DNA of 64,000 nt from the NCBI GenBank assembly GCA_964036195.1, contig OZ038450.1:32536612-32600611 (forward strand), written 5' to 3'. Positions 50,001-60,210 of the stretch are shown here, piece after piece. The position numbers and the translations under genes were made by a program. The notes beneath the pieces were generated by a model that was given only the letters and a program-made list of their open reading frames with translations, was not told where the DNA came from and searched no databases. The DNA is from Sphaerolaimus hirsutus (taxonomy: Eukaryota; Nematoda; Chromadorea; Monhysterida; Sphaerolaimidae). Within the stretch, counting starts at the first letter, position 1; each line of letters begins with the position of its first letter.

Positions 50001-50624
50001 TGTGAGTTTACAAAAAAGGACAGAAGTTTGCTAAATTACAGATGAATTTTTACATATTTCAAATAAAGAATAAACTGTGTGTGTAGAAAAAGTTCAGAAA
50101 CCCGTACAAATATAAGTAGCAAACCTGCAACAAAACCCTGCCAAACAAATGTGAGAGGTGATCGTCGGGGACAAGCATGCGCTGCGGCTCGGAAATGTCG
50201 CGCTGAGAACTCTGCGCGGCCTGCCCTCTGGTGTGCATGTTTGTTCCTTGGCTGCGCACGGGCAGTCCAGTCGGAACGGTCTGAAGTGGGGCAAACGATT
50301 TGTAAACATTGGTTGGCTTATCTTGGATTGTAAATATCGCGTTGGCTTGTAAACATTCGCAAATTGTAGATAAATTGGCAGATGTCCAAAACACACTTGT
50401 ACTCAAACAAAAATGATAACTAGAAAACACATGAAAAGAAATGGTAAGATAACCAAAGAAATCGGATGAGTAACCTGTTCTGGGGGCTGGCTCTCAGTTT
50501 TCTGCTTTGGCGGTCGTCCACGTTTGTTTCCATTTTTGCCTTTGCCGCCATCCGAAGTCGTTTCCGCAGTCGCGGAAATGTTTTGCGATCGGCCGCGCAC
50601 CATACCGCCCAAAGTTCGGACCAT
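40985..50624 (-). CDS. Long 21-exon gene divergent from the Harbinger-type transposase (AT-hook protein)
   Basis: Exons on the minus strand: 50624-50475, 50280-50125, 49930-49715, 49429-49055, 48981-48876, 48711-48622, 47745-47673, 47604-47459, 46874-46664, 45480-45436, 43927-43802, 43523-43371, 43296-43135, 43022-42870, 42693-42578, 42508-42448, 42367-42162, 41898-41754, 41678-41584, 41504-41312, 41247-40985; about 1,080 codons. Nearly all junctions are GT-AG with matching phase. I chose the ATG at 50624. Exon 1 has an AT-hook (KRGRPPK); exon 3 is a charged helix (RLEEQEKEREEEKARQQ) likely to coil; exons 4 and 9 are Ala/Pro-rich; exons 15-16 weakly recall the start of a MADF-type DNA-binding domain. 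PIF/Harbinger elements usually carry a second, DNA-binding gene; this one is much longer than usual. Phase fails by one base at exons 5-6 and 9-10, and within exon 17, so this copy may be damaged or misassembled. Confidence 0.68.
43970..45430. repeat. Intronic tandem array of six about 270-bp units
   Basis: Units recur at about 44071, 44346, 44616, 44928, 45197 and 45363, measured at TGCTTGAAAGATGAAAG. Each has a hairpin (ACACACTGTTTTTAACACAGTGTGT), a GGGTTCAAGTCC word like a tRNA B box, and, in four units, an (ATCCCG/ATCCCC)n run. It lies in the intron between exons 10 and 11 of the minus-strand gene. Confidence 0.8.
45546..46535 (+). CDS. Four-exon gene nested in an intron of the minus-strand gene
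   Basis: Exons 45546-45760, 46020-46039 (a 20-bp microexon), 46104-46231 and 46341-46535 join in matching phases (2, 1, 0) with GT-AG ends, giving about 186 codons. The first exon is Gln/Ser-rich and ends in a proline run; the third is Thr/Ser-rich; the last is a charged helix (HTKLLEKKEKAYELM) likely to form a coiled coil. An AATAAA lies at 46619-46624. I recognise no family. It sits between exons 9 and 10 of the opposite gene, inside the same presumed transposon, so a third element-encoded protein is the simplest reading. The microexon is the weakest point of the model. Confidence 0.5.
46619..46624 (+). terminator. Poly(A) signal AATAAA of the nested gene
   Basis: A canonical hexamer lies 84 bp after the stop codon of the nested plus-strand gene. 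Confidence 0.5.
47880..48560. repeat. Intronic tandem repeat, about 115-125-bp units
   Basis: Six diverged units share TTTTGATTCCAA, ATAAATATGGAACCCAC and AATTTTCAAAAGAGAAACATG words. It lies between exons 6 and 7 of the minus-strand gene and is duplicated at 53812-54492. Confidence 0.75.
49443..49467 (+). repeat. (GT)n microsatellite
   Basis: A run of about 12 GT units directly before the exon 4 acceptor of the minus-strand gene (read as AC on that strand). It has the same length in unit 2 at 55375-55399. Confidence 0.9.
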
Positions 50625-50876
50625 TTTCGATGCGAAATCAATCAAACGGTCTATTTTTCACTTTTCCACAAAATTTTCGCCTTTTATTTCTTATCTGTGA
50701 AAGATATGGATTTGTGACAAAAAAAAGTGACACGTCGTGATACAATTTTATGTTATTCATGGTTACTTTTTTTAATCACATGTTTCATTTCTGGCTATAT
50801 GCCAGAAATGTCTGGCATATAGCCAGAAATCTGAAATATCGATTGACAAAAACAGTCCCCAAAAAAACGTTTCAAA
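50625..50876. promoter_or_regulatory. Bidirectional promoter region between the two divergent genes
   Basis: 252 bp separate the two start codons. It contains the palindrome at 50787-50830 and AT-rich stretches but no clear TATA box. The counterpart in unit 2 is 56557-56808. Confidence 0.6.
50787..50830. promoter_or_regulatory. Two-part perfect palindrome in the shared promoter
   Basis: Two 20-bp arms (50787-50806 and 50811-50830) are exact inverted copies around AATG. Each arm is itself a near-palindrome, TTCTGGCTATATGCCAGAA, so TCTGGC-N5-GCCAGA occurs twice. Its position between divergent genes suggests a binding site for a protein that controls both. It is identical at 56719-56762. Confidence 0.65.
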
Positions 50877-53367
50877 ATGGCGCACGATGAATCCATTTTG
50901 GGACAAATGCAAAGAATGAACGAAGCGCTAGAGCGGAATTTGGATGGAACTGCGCCACTAACGCACAATCAGAAGAGACAAATATTAGCCGCTTTTTTGG
51001 CAGTCGGGAACATGTTGTTTTCGTATGATGTGGACAACAACGACAAAGAACAAGAGCAGGAACAGCAGAATGCCGCGCAAGAACAGGGTGATCAGCGCAG
51101 GAAAAAGTACATGACACTGTATTTACTAGAAAGGGCGCGCTCCAGGGGCAATTACTGGCGAGCTGTTATTGCCTGCAAGAACACGGATCTAGCATGGTTT
51201 TACAAACTGTGCAGGGTTCGTTGTTTCACAATTTATGTTATTTACGTAAAATATACAGTTGTATATAACATCACTTACTGTGTTGTGACATTTTCATGTT
51301 ATTGTTTACAACAACATTGCAATCGAACAGTAAACTGATATGTATGAATGAACTCAGTTTACCGATAACGTTCACAAAGATTACAAATTAATTACAGCTG
51401 TGGCCAACTGAATTCGAACAGCTGCACGCGATGCTTACAGCTGTTGACCCTGAAACTGGTGAACAGTACCTGAGAACACGAGATGAAAGAAGACACATCG
51501 CTGTAGTGACAACAGAAATGCGACTGTTTTACTTTCTGTATACATGCGCAAACGGCCGGGAAGTTGAAGATTGTGCTGGCCAGTCACAGGTGATACCATT
51601 TTGCATGCTTTTAGATTGCTTTATAGTTCATTGTATTTTGGAAAAACATTTACAGATTTCCGGCGCTACGATTAGAACGATTATTGACGAAGTGTCCACC
51701 GGAATAGTGAAAGTTTTGAAGGACCACTTGAAACCTATGGGGAGTGATTTAGGGCAAATGAAAGATTTCGCGCAGCAATACTGGAAACTGTGGCAGATGC
51801 CGAACTGTGTGGGGAGTCTGGATGGCAAACACATCCGTATTCGCAAACCCGCTGGTAAGTACATATCATTTTACGCATTTTACTTTTGCCCTCATGTGTG
51901 TTGTTTCCAGTAAACATAAACATGGTGAGTCGTATGCAACGTCACGGTAAACTACGCGTCGCATTTGCGACGCTTGCGACGCTTGCGACGCTTGCGTCGC
52001 CTTCAATCAGAAATAGTCGCCAGTTTACCAAGGTTGCAAAATTTTTTGTGAAAACGTCGCTTTTCGTCGCATTTTGCGTCGCAAACGTCGCAAAATCGTC
52101 GCTTTTGCTTGAGTTTGACCGCAACCCCCACCGATTTCAAAGTAACTTCATTTGGGCCATGGGAATGTTGTGCAAATGATTTTTGGATGTACTTGTAGAG
52201 AAAAAAATTGCGCTTCTTCTGACGTACCTGGCTCCTCATAAAAGTTATCTAAAAAAAAGTTATGATTTTTTTTAAAAAAGGGCCAAATTGCGCGACGAAA
52301 TGGCGACGGTCTGGCGACTGTAGAAAAATGACTAAATTCACAGTGATGGGAAACTGTGCAGTGAGGTGGAAATGTTTACAGTTACAAAAGTAAATGAAAA
52401 ACGCCTTGCAGAGGGTGGAACGAGGTACTGGTGCTACAAGGGCTTCTCGTCGATTATACTGTTCATCAGCGCCAGCGCGGATTTGAAAATTCAGTACGTG
52501 GACATCGGTATGCCGGGGTCACAAGCAGATGGTGCTGTGCTGATCACGTCTGATTTCAGGCAGGATTTGATGTGAGTTTACATCCTTTTTGACATGTATC
52601 AATGAGGTGCTATACATTTACACATGATAAAAGTGATACATTTACACAGACATGGCAGAATGCTTATGGCGCCACCGTGCTTGCTGCCCGGTGCAGATGC
52701 CAACAAACCTGCAAATACCATTCCGAGTTATTTTGTGGGTGATCAAGCATTCGCGTTGCGCAAGTGGTGTATGGTGCCATATGCGCTGCATGCAGATGAC
52801 AGCCAGCGACACTTCAACTATCGGTGTGTTTGAATATTCTCAAAGAAGCGTTGTTCGGTTAAACTGAAATGTAAATTTGACTGCAACTACTGCAGCTTAT
52901 CCCGAGCTAGGCGTACTGTTGAATGCGTCTTTGGTATTTTGGCCGGCAGATGGCGCATACTGCTGACCTGTATCGCGATGGAACCGCCACGTGTACAAAG
53001 ACTGGTTATGGCCTGTTGCCACCTGCACAATTGGCTGCGTGATATCCGCGGGGAAAGTGCTGCCAACCAATTTTATGAAAATGGCGATGAAAAACCACAA
53101 GACGACCCAAACGACACTGTTGAATGTAAGTTTACCGAAATGTAAGTTTACCTTGCATATTCACTGTTACAATTCAACATCACATAAATTCATTCCCATA
53201 CACAGCTGCAGTGGCGACCAGTGTACGATAACATGGATACGATCGATGACGTGCCAATCCGAAGGGACGTTGACGAAAGAGATGCGCGCCCCATCAGGGA
53301 TGCAATCAAGCAGTGGATGATGACGGACGCCGGTCGTGTTCCGTGGGTGAATCCCGCTGACTGCTGA
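50877..53367 (+). CDS. PIF/Harbinger-type DDE transposase, copy 1
   Basis: Seven exons: 50877-51215, 51398-51589, 51656-51854, 52412-52571, 52650-52823, 52896-53125, 53206-53367, about 485 codons. The first six join in correct phase with GT-AG ends. The catalytic triad is visible: Asp in CVGSLDGKHIRI (exon 3), Asp in YFVGDQAFALRKW (exon 5), Glu in RTVECVFGILAGRWRIL (exon 6), with the family's YKGFSSIILF and VDIGMPGSQADGAV between. Exon 1 is charged and Gln-rich. The enzyme cuts and joins element ends in the nucleus, normally with a DNA-binding partner from a second gene. The strongest donor of exon 6 leaves one base too many for the clear frame of exon 7 and would end the protein eight codons later; a weak donor (ACT|GTTGAA) would keep phase. 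Confidence 0.9.
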
Positions 53368-53431
53368 ATTTGCAACTACGTTGAATATAAAAATCAAACT
53401 GAAATATTTCCGTTGCAGTGGCAGTTAGCAT

Positions 53432-56400
53432 TAAAGTGAGGTGGCGCAAACGGGCCCGGTGTCCTCGTCTGGTGCCGAATCCAACCGTCGTCACCGGGAC
53501 CCGTGTGAATCCAGCCCTGGCCCTTGTCCAAAACATCTGCAGAAAAGAGCACGTTACAATTAATGTTTCTTTTCCATGTTAAACTGACAGTTAGAAAAGA
53601 GTACCTTCTTTGTACATGGCCGGCAACGGGGTAGTGCACGTGGGCATGGCCAACTTGTTCCGGATGTATTGCAGGGTCTGCGAAATAGGAGAAACATTTT
53701 GAGAAAATGTTTTGCAAAAGGAACTTAGCCATGTATAATTTTGTAAATACAAAATTATAAAATCAGTGCAGTTTAAGCCAGTTTTGATTCAGCCAATATA
53801 ATTCTCACTTTTTAAGAAACAATTAAAATTTTAAGACAGTGAAAAAGTGGGCATTTTGATGGCTGAAAAATATATATATATGAAACACACTGATACATTT
53901 TTGATTCCAAGAATATACACCTTTCTAAGAACCAATTAAAATTGTCAGCCAGTGAAACAGTGAGAAATTTGATGGCTGAAAAATATATATATGGCACACA
54001 CTGAGACATTTTTGATTCCAACTTCTGATGCATGAGGTGAACAATTTTCAAAAGAGAAAGATGGGAAAAAGTGATTTTACATAATGATTTTGGTATAACA
54101 AAAATTTAAATATGGAACCCACTTAGACATGTTTTGATTCCAAACATACCTGCAGAATGTGCAAAATTTTCAAAACAGAAACATGGTGAAATTTTATTTC
54201 ACATGAAAGATTTTGGTTATACACAAATATAAATATGGAAGCCACTTAGACACTTTCGATTCCAATGGAATATGCAGAAGGTGAAAAATTTTCAAAAGAG
54301 AAACATGTGAAAAATGGATCTCACATGAAACATTTTGGTTGAACAAAACTATATATGGAACCCTGTCAGACACTTTTTGATTTCATACATATACGCAGAG
54401 TTTGCCAAAACTTAGAAACGGAATTATGGGAAAAAGTCATTTTATATGACCGATTTTTGGTATAACAAAAATATAAATATGAGCCCATTTCCCTACTTTT
54501 TTGATTAGTATACATCTCCATATTTCACCAAAAAACAATCGTACTGAACTAACTTCGGCGGTGATTGTGCCCTTCACCTTCTGCACGCCACTGCTTTTCG
54601 GCTGACGATCAGTGCGCTTATCTGGCACGATCGGATCGCCATACTGAAATACGTAAGAGTACATCTATTGAAGAATTTACCAAACTGAACATTCTTATAT
54701 TGAAACTTCCGCATACTTAAAATTTACATTTAACGAAAACAAAGTGCAAAAAGGATGAAAGTAACAAAGTAAATGTACTTCATTCAGAATGGCAGTTCTG
54801 TACTCACACGTCCTGTTGTGCTCCTCCCTCAAGCGCTTCTTTTCCGCAATCTTCCCGGGGCTGTCCGGCGGAATTGGTAGGCCGGCCTCCATCGCCGCGC
54901 GCGCTTCCCCATCCTGCAACACATTCAGAAACGTCTAAAACATGTCTCAAGAACACTGAAATAATTCTTACTGAAAGTAAACTAACGTAAATACTGTGAC
55001 ACCGCGGCTTGTCACAAATGAAGAGCGGCCACTTTCGCTTGGGCTTCTCGGCTGTGGCAGCGTCTTGGCCAACTGTCGGCATCAGGGGCTTCGCTTTCTC
55101 GGCTGTGGCAGTGTCTTGGCAAACTGTCGGCGTCGGGGACAAACCCCCAACAACGACAGTTTTTGTTTTCAGTTTCTTCTGTTGCACGGGCGCCGGCAAT
55201 TCCTTGGTGGGCGGTACGACAAGCGCGGGTATGTGTTGCGCGGGCGCGGGCGCGGACATGGAAGCCGTAGTGCTTGCAGCGGGTGCAACCACTGCGGACG
55301 GCACAAGGGGACCACCGTACACATTCGCGACTGACGCACGTGCCTGCCGTTGCAGCTCCTGCTGCAAAGTGACAGTGTGTGTGTGTGTGTGTGTGTGTGA
55401 TCAAACAATCAGTTTACATCTACATTTTACACAATGGGTAAAAGGTGCTACAGTATGTCTGTCACAGTGTGCAAAGTTACACTGTCATGGAAACATCAGT
55501 TTACATCTACTTTTTACATAAGTGGTGAAAACAGCAGCAGTAGTTAACGTTGCGCAAAATTTCAGGAAAGTGTACAGTGAGGGATTTCTGATTGAGTGTG
55601 TAATGCTGGAAAGAGAACGTATTCAAATAAAGAAAAAATGACAAACCATTTTGTTCTCTTTCAATAGCAGCCTTTTCTGGTCTCTGCGCCTCTTCGCCCC
55701 GATTCTGTCATTTTCCAACTTTCTCAGCCGTCTTTGCTCATCCATGGACAATTTCTGCTGGCGCGCTTTTTCCTCCTCGCGCTCTTTTTCCTGCTCCTCC
55801 AAACGGTCAGCGTCAGCGGGGACTTCGGGCTCAGCCGGAGACTCCTGACTCGCGAACAAATCCTGAAAAGGAACATTGTGTACACTTTTGACACAATGGA
55901 AAGAGAATTACGAATAGTTGAAACAAATGAAATGTGAGTTTACGAAAAAGGACAGAAGTTTGCTAAATTACAGATGAATTTTTACATATTTCAAATAAAG
56001 AATAAACTGTGTGTGTAGAAAAAGTTCAGAAACCCGTACAAATATAAGTAGCAAACCTGCAACAAAACCCTGCCAAACAAATGTGAGAGGTGATCGTCGG
56101 GGACAAGCATGCGCTGCGGCTCGGAAATGTCGCGCTGAGAACTCTGCGCGGCCTGCCCTCTGGTGTGCATGTTTGTTCCTTGGCTGCGCACGGGCAGTCC
56201 AGTCGGAACGGTCTGAAGTGGGGCAAACGATTTGTAAACATTGGTTGGCTTATCTTGGATTGTAAATATCGCGTTGGCTTGTAAACATTCGCAAATTGTA
56301 GATAAATTGGCAGATGTCCAAAACACACTTGTACTCAAACAAAAATGATAACTAGAAAACACATGAAAAGAAATGGTAAGATAACCAAAGAAATCGGATG

Positions 56401-56556
56401 AGTAACCTGTTCTGGGGGCTGGCTCTCAGTTTTCTGCTTTGGCGGTCGTCCACGTTTGTTTCCATTTTTGCCTTTGCCGCCATCCGAAGTCGTTTCCGCA
56501 GTCGCGGAAATGTTTTGCGATCGGCCGCGCACCATACCGCCCAAAGTTCGGACCAT
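53432..56556 (-). pseudogene. 3'-truncated copy of the long minus-strand gene
   Basis: Exons 1-7 are present at 56556-56407, 56212-56057, 55862-55647, 55361-54987, 54913-54808, 54643-54554 and 53677-53605. Exon 8 begins at 53536 and is cut at the duplication junction (about 53435), after its GPFAPPHF stretch. Beyond the junction the minus strand enters the back of transposase copy 1, so exons 9-21 are unavailable except by splicing into the next unit. Confidence 0.8.
53812..54492. repeat. Unit 2 copy of the 115-125-bp tandem array
   Basis: Same array as 47880-48560, offset 5,932 bp. Confidence 0.75.
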
Positions 56557-56718
56557 TTTCGATGCGAAATCAATCAAACGGTCTATTTTTCACTTTTCCA
56601 CAAAATTTTCGCCTTTTATTTCTTATCTGTGAAAGATATGGATTTGTGACAAAAAAAAGTGACACGTCATGATACAATTTTATGTTATTCATGGTTACTT
56701 TTTTTAATCACATGTTTC

Positions 56719-56762
56719 ATTTCTGGCTATATGCCAGAAATGTCTGGCATATAGCCAGAAAT
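56719..56762. promoter_or_regulatory. Unit 2 copy of the two-part promoter palindrome
   Basis: Identical to 50787-50830, between the start codons at 56556 (minus) and 56809 (plus). Confidence 0.65.
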
Positions 56763-56808
56763 CTGAAATATCGATTGACAAAAACAGTCCCCAAAAAAAC
56801 GTTTCAAA

Positions 56809-59299
56809 ATGGCGCACGATGAATCCATTTTGGGACAAATGCAAAGAATGAACGAAGCGCTAGAGCGGAATTTGGATGGAACTGCGCCACTAACGCACAA
56901 TCAGAAGAGACAAATATTAGCCGCTTTTTTGGCAGTCGGGAACATGTTGTTTTCGTATGATGTGGACAACAACGACAAAGAACAAGAGCAGGAACAGCAG
57001 AATGCCGCGCAAGAACAGGGTGATCAGCGCAGGAAAAAGTACATGACACTGTATTTACTAGAAAGGGCGCGCTCCAGGGGCAATTACTGGCGAGCTGTTA
57101 TTGCCTGCAAGAACACGGATCCAGCATGGTTTTACAAACTGTGCAGGGTTCGTTGTTTCACAATTTATGTTATTTACGTAAAATATACAGTTGTATATAA
57201 CATCACTTACTGTGTTGTGACATTTTCATGTTATTGTTTACAACAACATTGCAATCGAACAGTAAACTGATATGTATGAATGAACTCAGTTTACCGATAA
57301 CGTTCACAAAGATTACAAATTAATTACAGCTGTGGCCAACTGAATTCGAACAGCTGCACGCGATGCTTACAGCTGTTGACCCTGAAACTGGTGAACAGTA
57401 CCTGAGAACACGAGATGAAAGAAGACACATCGCTGTAGTGACAACAGAAATGCGACTGTTTTACTTTCTGTATACATGCGCAAACGGCCGGGAAGTTGAA
57501 GATTGTGCTGGCCAGTCACAGGTGATACCATTTTGCATGCTTTTAGATTGCTTTATAGTTCATTGTATTTTGGAAAAACATTTACAGATTTCCGGCGCTA
57601 CGATTAGAACGATTATTGACGAAGTGTCCACCGGAATAGTGAAAGTTTTGAAGGACCACTTGAAACCTATGGGGAGTGATTTAGGGCAAATGAAAGATTT
57701 CGCGCAGCAATACTGGAAACTGTGGCAGATGCCGAACTGTGTGGGGAGTCTGGATGGCAAACACATCCGTATTCGCAAACCCGCTGGTAAGTACATATCA
57801 TTTTACGCATTTTACTTTTGCCCTCATGTGTGTTGTTTCCAGTAAACATAAACATGGTGAGTCGTATGCAACGTCACGGTAAACTACGCGTCGCATTTGC
57901 GACGCTTGCGACGCTTGCGACGCTTGCGTCACCTTCAATCAGAAATAGTCGCCAGTTTACCAAGGTTGCAAATTTTTTTGTGAAAACGTCGCTTTTCGTC
58001 GCATTTTGCGTCGCAAACGTCGCAAAATCGTCGCTTTTGCTTGAGTTTGACCGCAACCCCCACCGATTTCAAAGTAACTTCATTTGGGCCATGGGAATGT
58101 TGTGCAAATGATTTTTGGATGTACTTGTAGAGAAAAAAATTGCGCTTCTTCTGACGTACCTGGCTCCTCATAAAAGTTATCTAAAAAAAAGTTATGATTT
58201 TTTTTAAAAAAGGGCCAAATTGCGCGACGAAATGGCAACGGTCTGGCGACTGTAGAAAAATGACTAAATTCACAGTGATGGGAAACTGTGCAGTGAGGTG
58301 GAAATGTTTACAGTTACAAAAGTAAATGAAAAACGCCTTGCAGAGGGTGGAACGAGGTACTGGTGCTACAAGGGCTTCTCGTCGATTATACTGTTCATCA
58401 GCGCCAGCGCGGATTTGAAAATTCAGTACGTGGACATCGGTATGCCGGGGTCACAAGCAGATGGTGCTGTGCTGATCACGTCTGATTTCAGGCAGGATTT
58501 GATGTGAGTTTACATCCTTTTTGACATGTATCAATGAGGTGCTATACATTTACACATGATAAAAGTGATACATTTACACAGACATGGCAGAATGCTTATG
58601 GCGCCACCGTGCTTGCTGCCCGGTGCAGATGCCAACAAACCTGCAAATACCATTCCGAGTTATTTTGTGGGTGATCAAGCATTCGCGTTGCGCAAGTGGT
58701 GTATGGTGCCATATGCGCTGCATGCAGATGACAGCCAGCGACACTTCAACTATCGGTGTGTTTGAATATTCTCAAAGAAGCGTTGTTCGGTTAAACTGAA
58801 ATGTAAATTTGACTGCAACTACTGCAGCTTATCCCGAGCTAGGCGTACTGTTGAATGCGTCTTTGGTATTTTGGCCGGCAGATGGCGCATACTGCTGACC
58901 TGTATCGCGATGGAACCGCCACGTGTACAAAGACTGGTTATGGCCTGTTGCCACCTGCACAATTGGCTGCGTGATATCCGCGGGGAAAGTGCTGCCAACC
59001 AATTTTATGAAAATGGCGATGAAAAACCACAAGACAACCCAAACGACACTGTTGAATGTAAGTTTACCGAAATGTAAGTTTACCTTGCATATTCACTGTT
59101 ACAATTCAACATCACATAAATTCATTCCCATACACAGCTGCAGTGGCGACCAGTGTACGATAACATGGATACGATCGATGACGTGCCAATCCGAAGGGAC
59201 GTTGACGAAAGAGATGCGCGCCCCATCAGGGATGCAATCAAGCAGTGGATGATGACGGACGCCGGTCGTGTTCCGTGGGTGAATCCCGCTGACTGCTGA
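56809..59299 (+). CDS. PIF/Harbinger-type DDE transposase, copy 2
   Basis: Exons 56809-57147, 57330-57521, 57588-57786, 58344-58503, 58582-58755, 58828-59057 and 59138-59299 match copy 1 exon for exon. Two coding differences from copy 1 are visible: Leu to Pro near the end of exon 1 (TDPAW) and Asp to Asn near the end of exon 6 (PQDNPND). All three catalytic residues are kept, as is the exon 6-7 phase problem, which therefore predates the duplication. Both copies have their full promoter region, so either could be expressed. Confidence 0.9.
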
Positions 59300-59363
59300 A
59301 TTTGCAACTACGTTGAATATAAAAATCAAACTGAAATATTTCCGTTGCAGTGGCAGTTAGCAT

Positions 59364-60210
59364 TAAAGTGGCACTGGAATGGTAAACTGATGTAACAAAT
59401 ACAAAAAATTTATTTTCACGCTATCTGCTACTGCTACACTTAATTTTTTGATTGCAACCGGTTATAATGGTCATTCTGTAGTACACTGTCATTGAATGAA
59501 CAATTTTCATTCACTATTCGATTTTTGGCTGATTTTTTTCTTTTTTAATTGTGATTAAATCATAATTCGCCAAGTCTTTCGTTTCACGCCGCGAAAAATT
59601 GTGTGATGTGTGCATCTCATGTTCCTCTTTCATGTGTGATTTTTTTTTCCGGATTCAGGCTTTCCGTTCACGTGCTAGTGATTTATTTGCGTTTAATTGA
59701 AATAAAATCATAAAAAATTGAAAGTTTATATTTCATGTCCGCTGTGTACACCAATCGATAGCGCAATGAAAAATGATAATTTAGAATGTTTCGATAAACG
59801 AAAAAACGTAACAGGTGATTTTATAAAAATTTATTTCCACAAAAAAAATAATAAATTCAATAAAAAATCCAATGTTGTACTTAAAAATATTTTAAAAATT
59901 TTGACAACATCTACACAACGTACTGTACACGATGACGCAAAAAAATTGCATAAACAATGCTCCGTTCTTCCACAATTAAAGAAATTAGAAATTAATGTTT
60001 ACAGCGTAAATTCACATCACTGGCAAACTTGAAAAAAATAAAGATGGCAGCCTAAACTCCGCCCACTTTTACTATGCGTGAATTTAGCCGGTAAACTAAA
60101 AAATTGAGTTTACCACCAGTAAACTGAAAACGCCAGTAAACTGAAAACGCCAGTAAACTAGTGTGCGTGGGGCCATTACTGACAATAATTGCGGCCATTT
60201 TGTCCGGAAG
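59364..60210 (+). other. Flank of the duplication with an AT-rich orphan open frame
   Basis: From the ATG at 59766 to 60032 an 88-codon frame (open further upstream, with CPLC at about 59739) is lysine- and asparagine-rich, unlike the GC-richer codons of the transposase. I recognise no domain, and it may be a fragment of another element. 60085-60165 repeats CAGTAAACTGAAAACG three times. Confidence 0.35.

Larger units (their letters stand above)
47500..53431 (+). repeat. Tandem duplication, unit 1 (5,932 bp)
   Basis: It is followed head-to-tail by a copy at 53432-59363. TAAAGTG occurs at both outer borders (47500-47506 and 59364-59370) and once at the junction (53432-53438), a 7-bp microhomology. 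I noticed ten single-base differences and no length difference. The left break is inside exon 8 of the minus-strand gene; the right break is just after the transposase stop codon. Confidence 0.93.
53432..59363 (+). repeat. Tandem duplication, unit 2 (5,932 bp)
   Basis: A direct copy of 47500-53431 with the same gene content and the microhomology TAAAGTG at both borders. It carries a second complete transposase gene and a 3'-truncated copy of the minus-strand gene. Confidence 0.93.
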
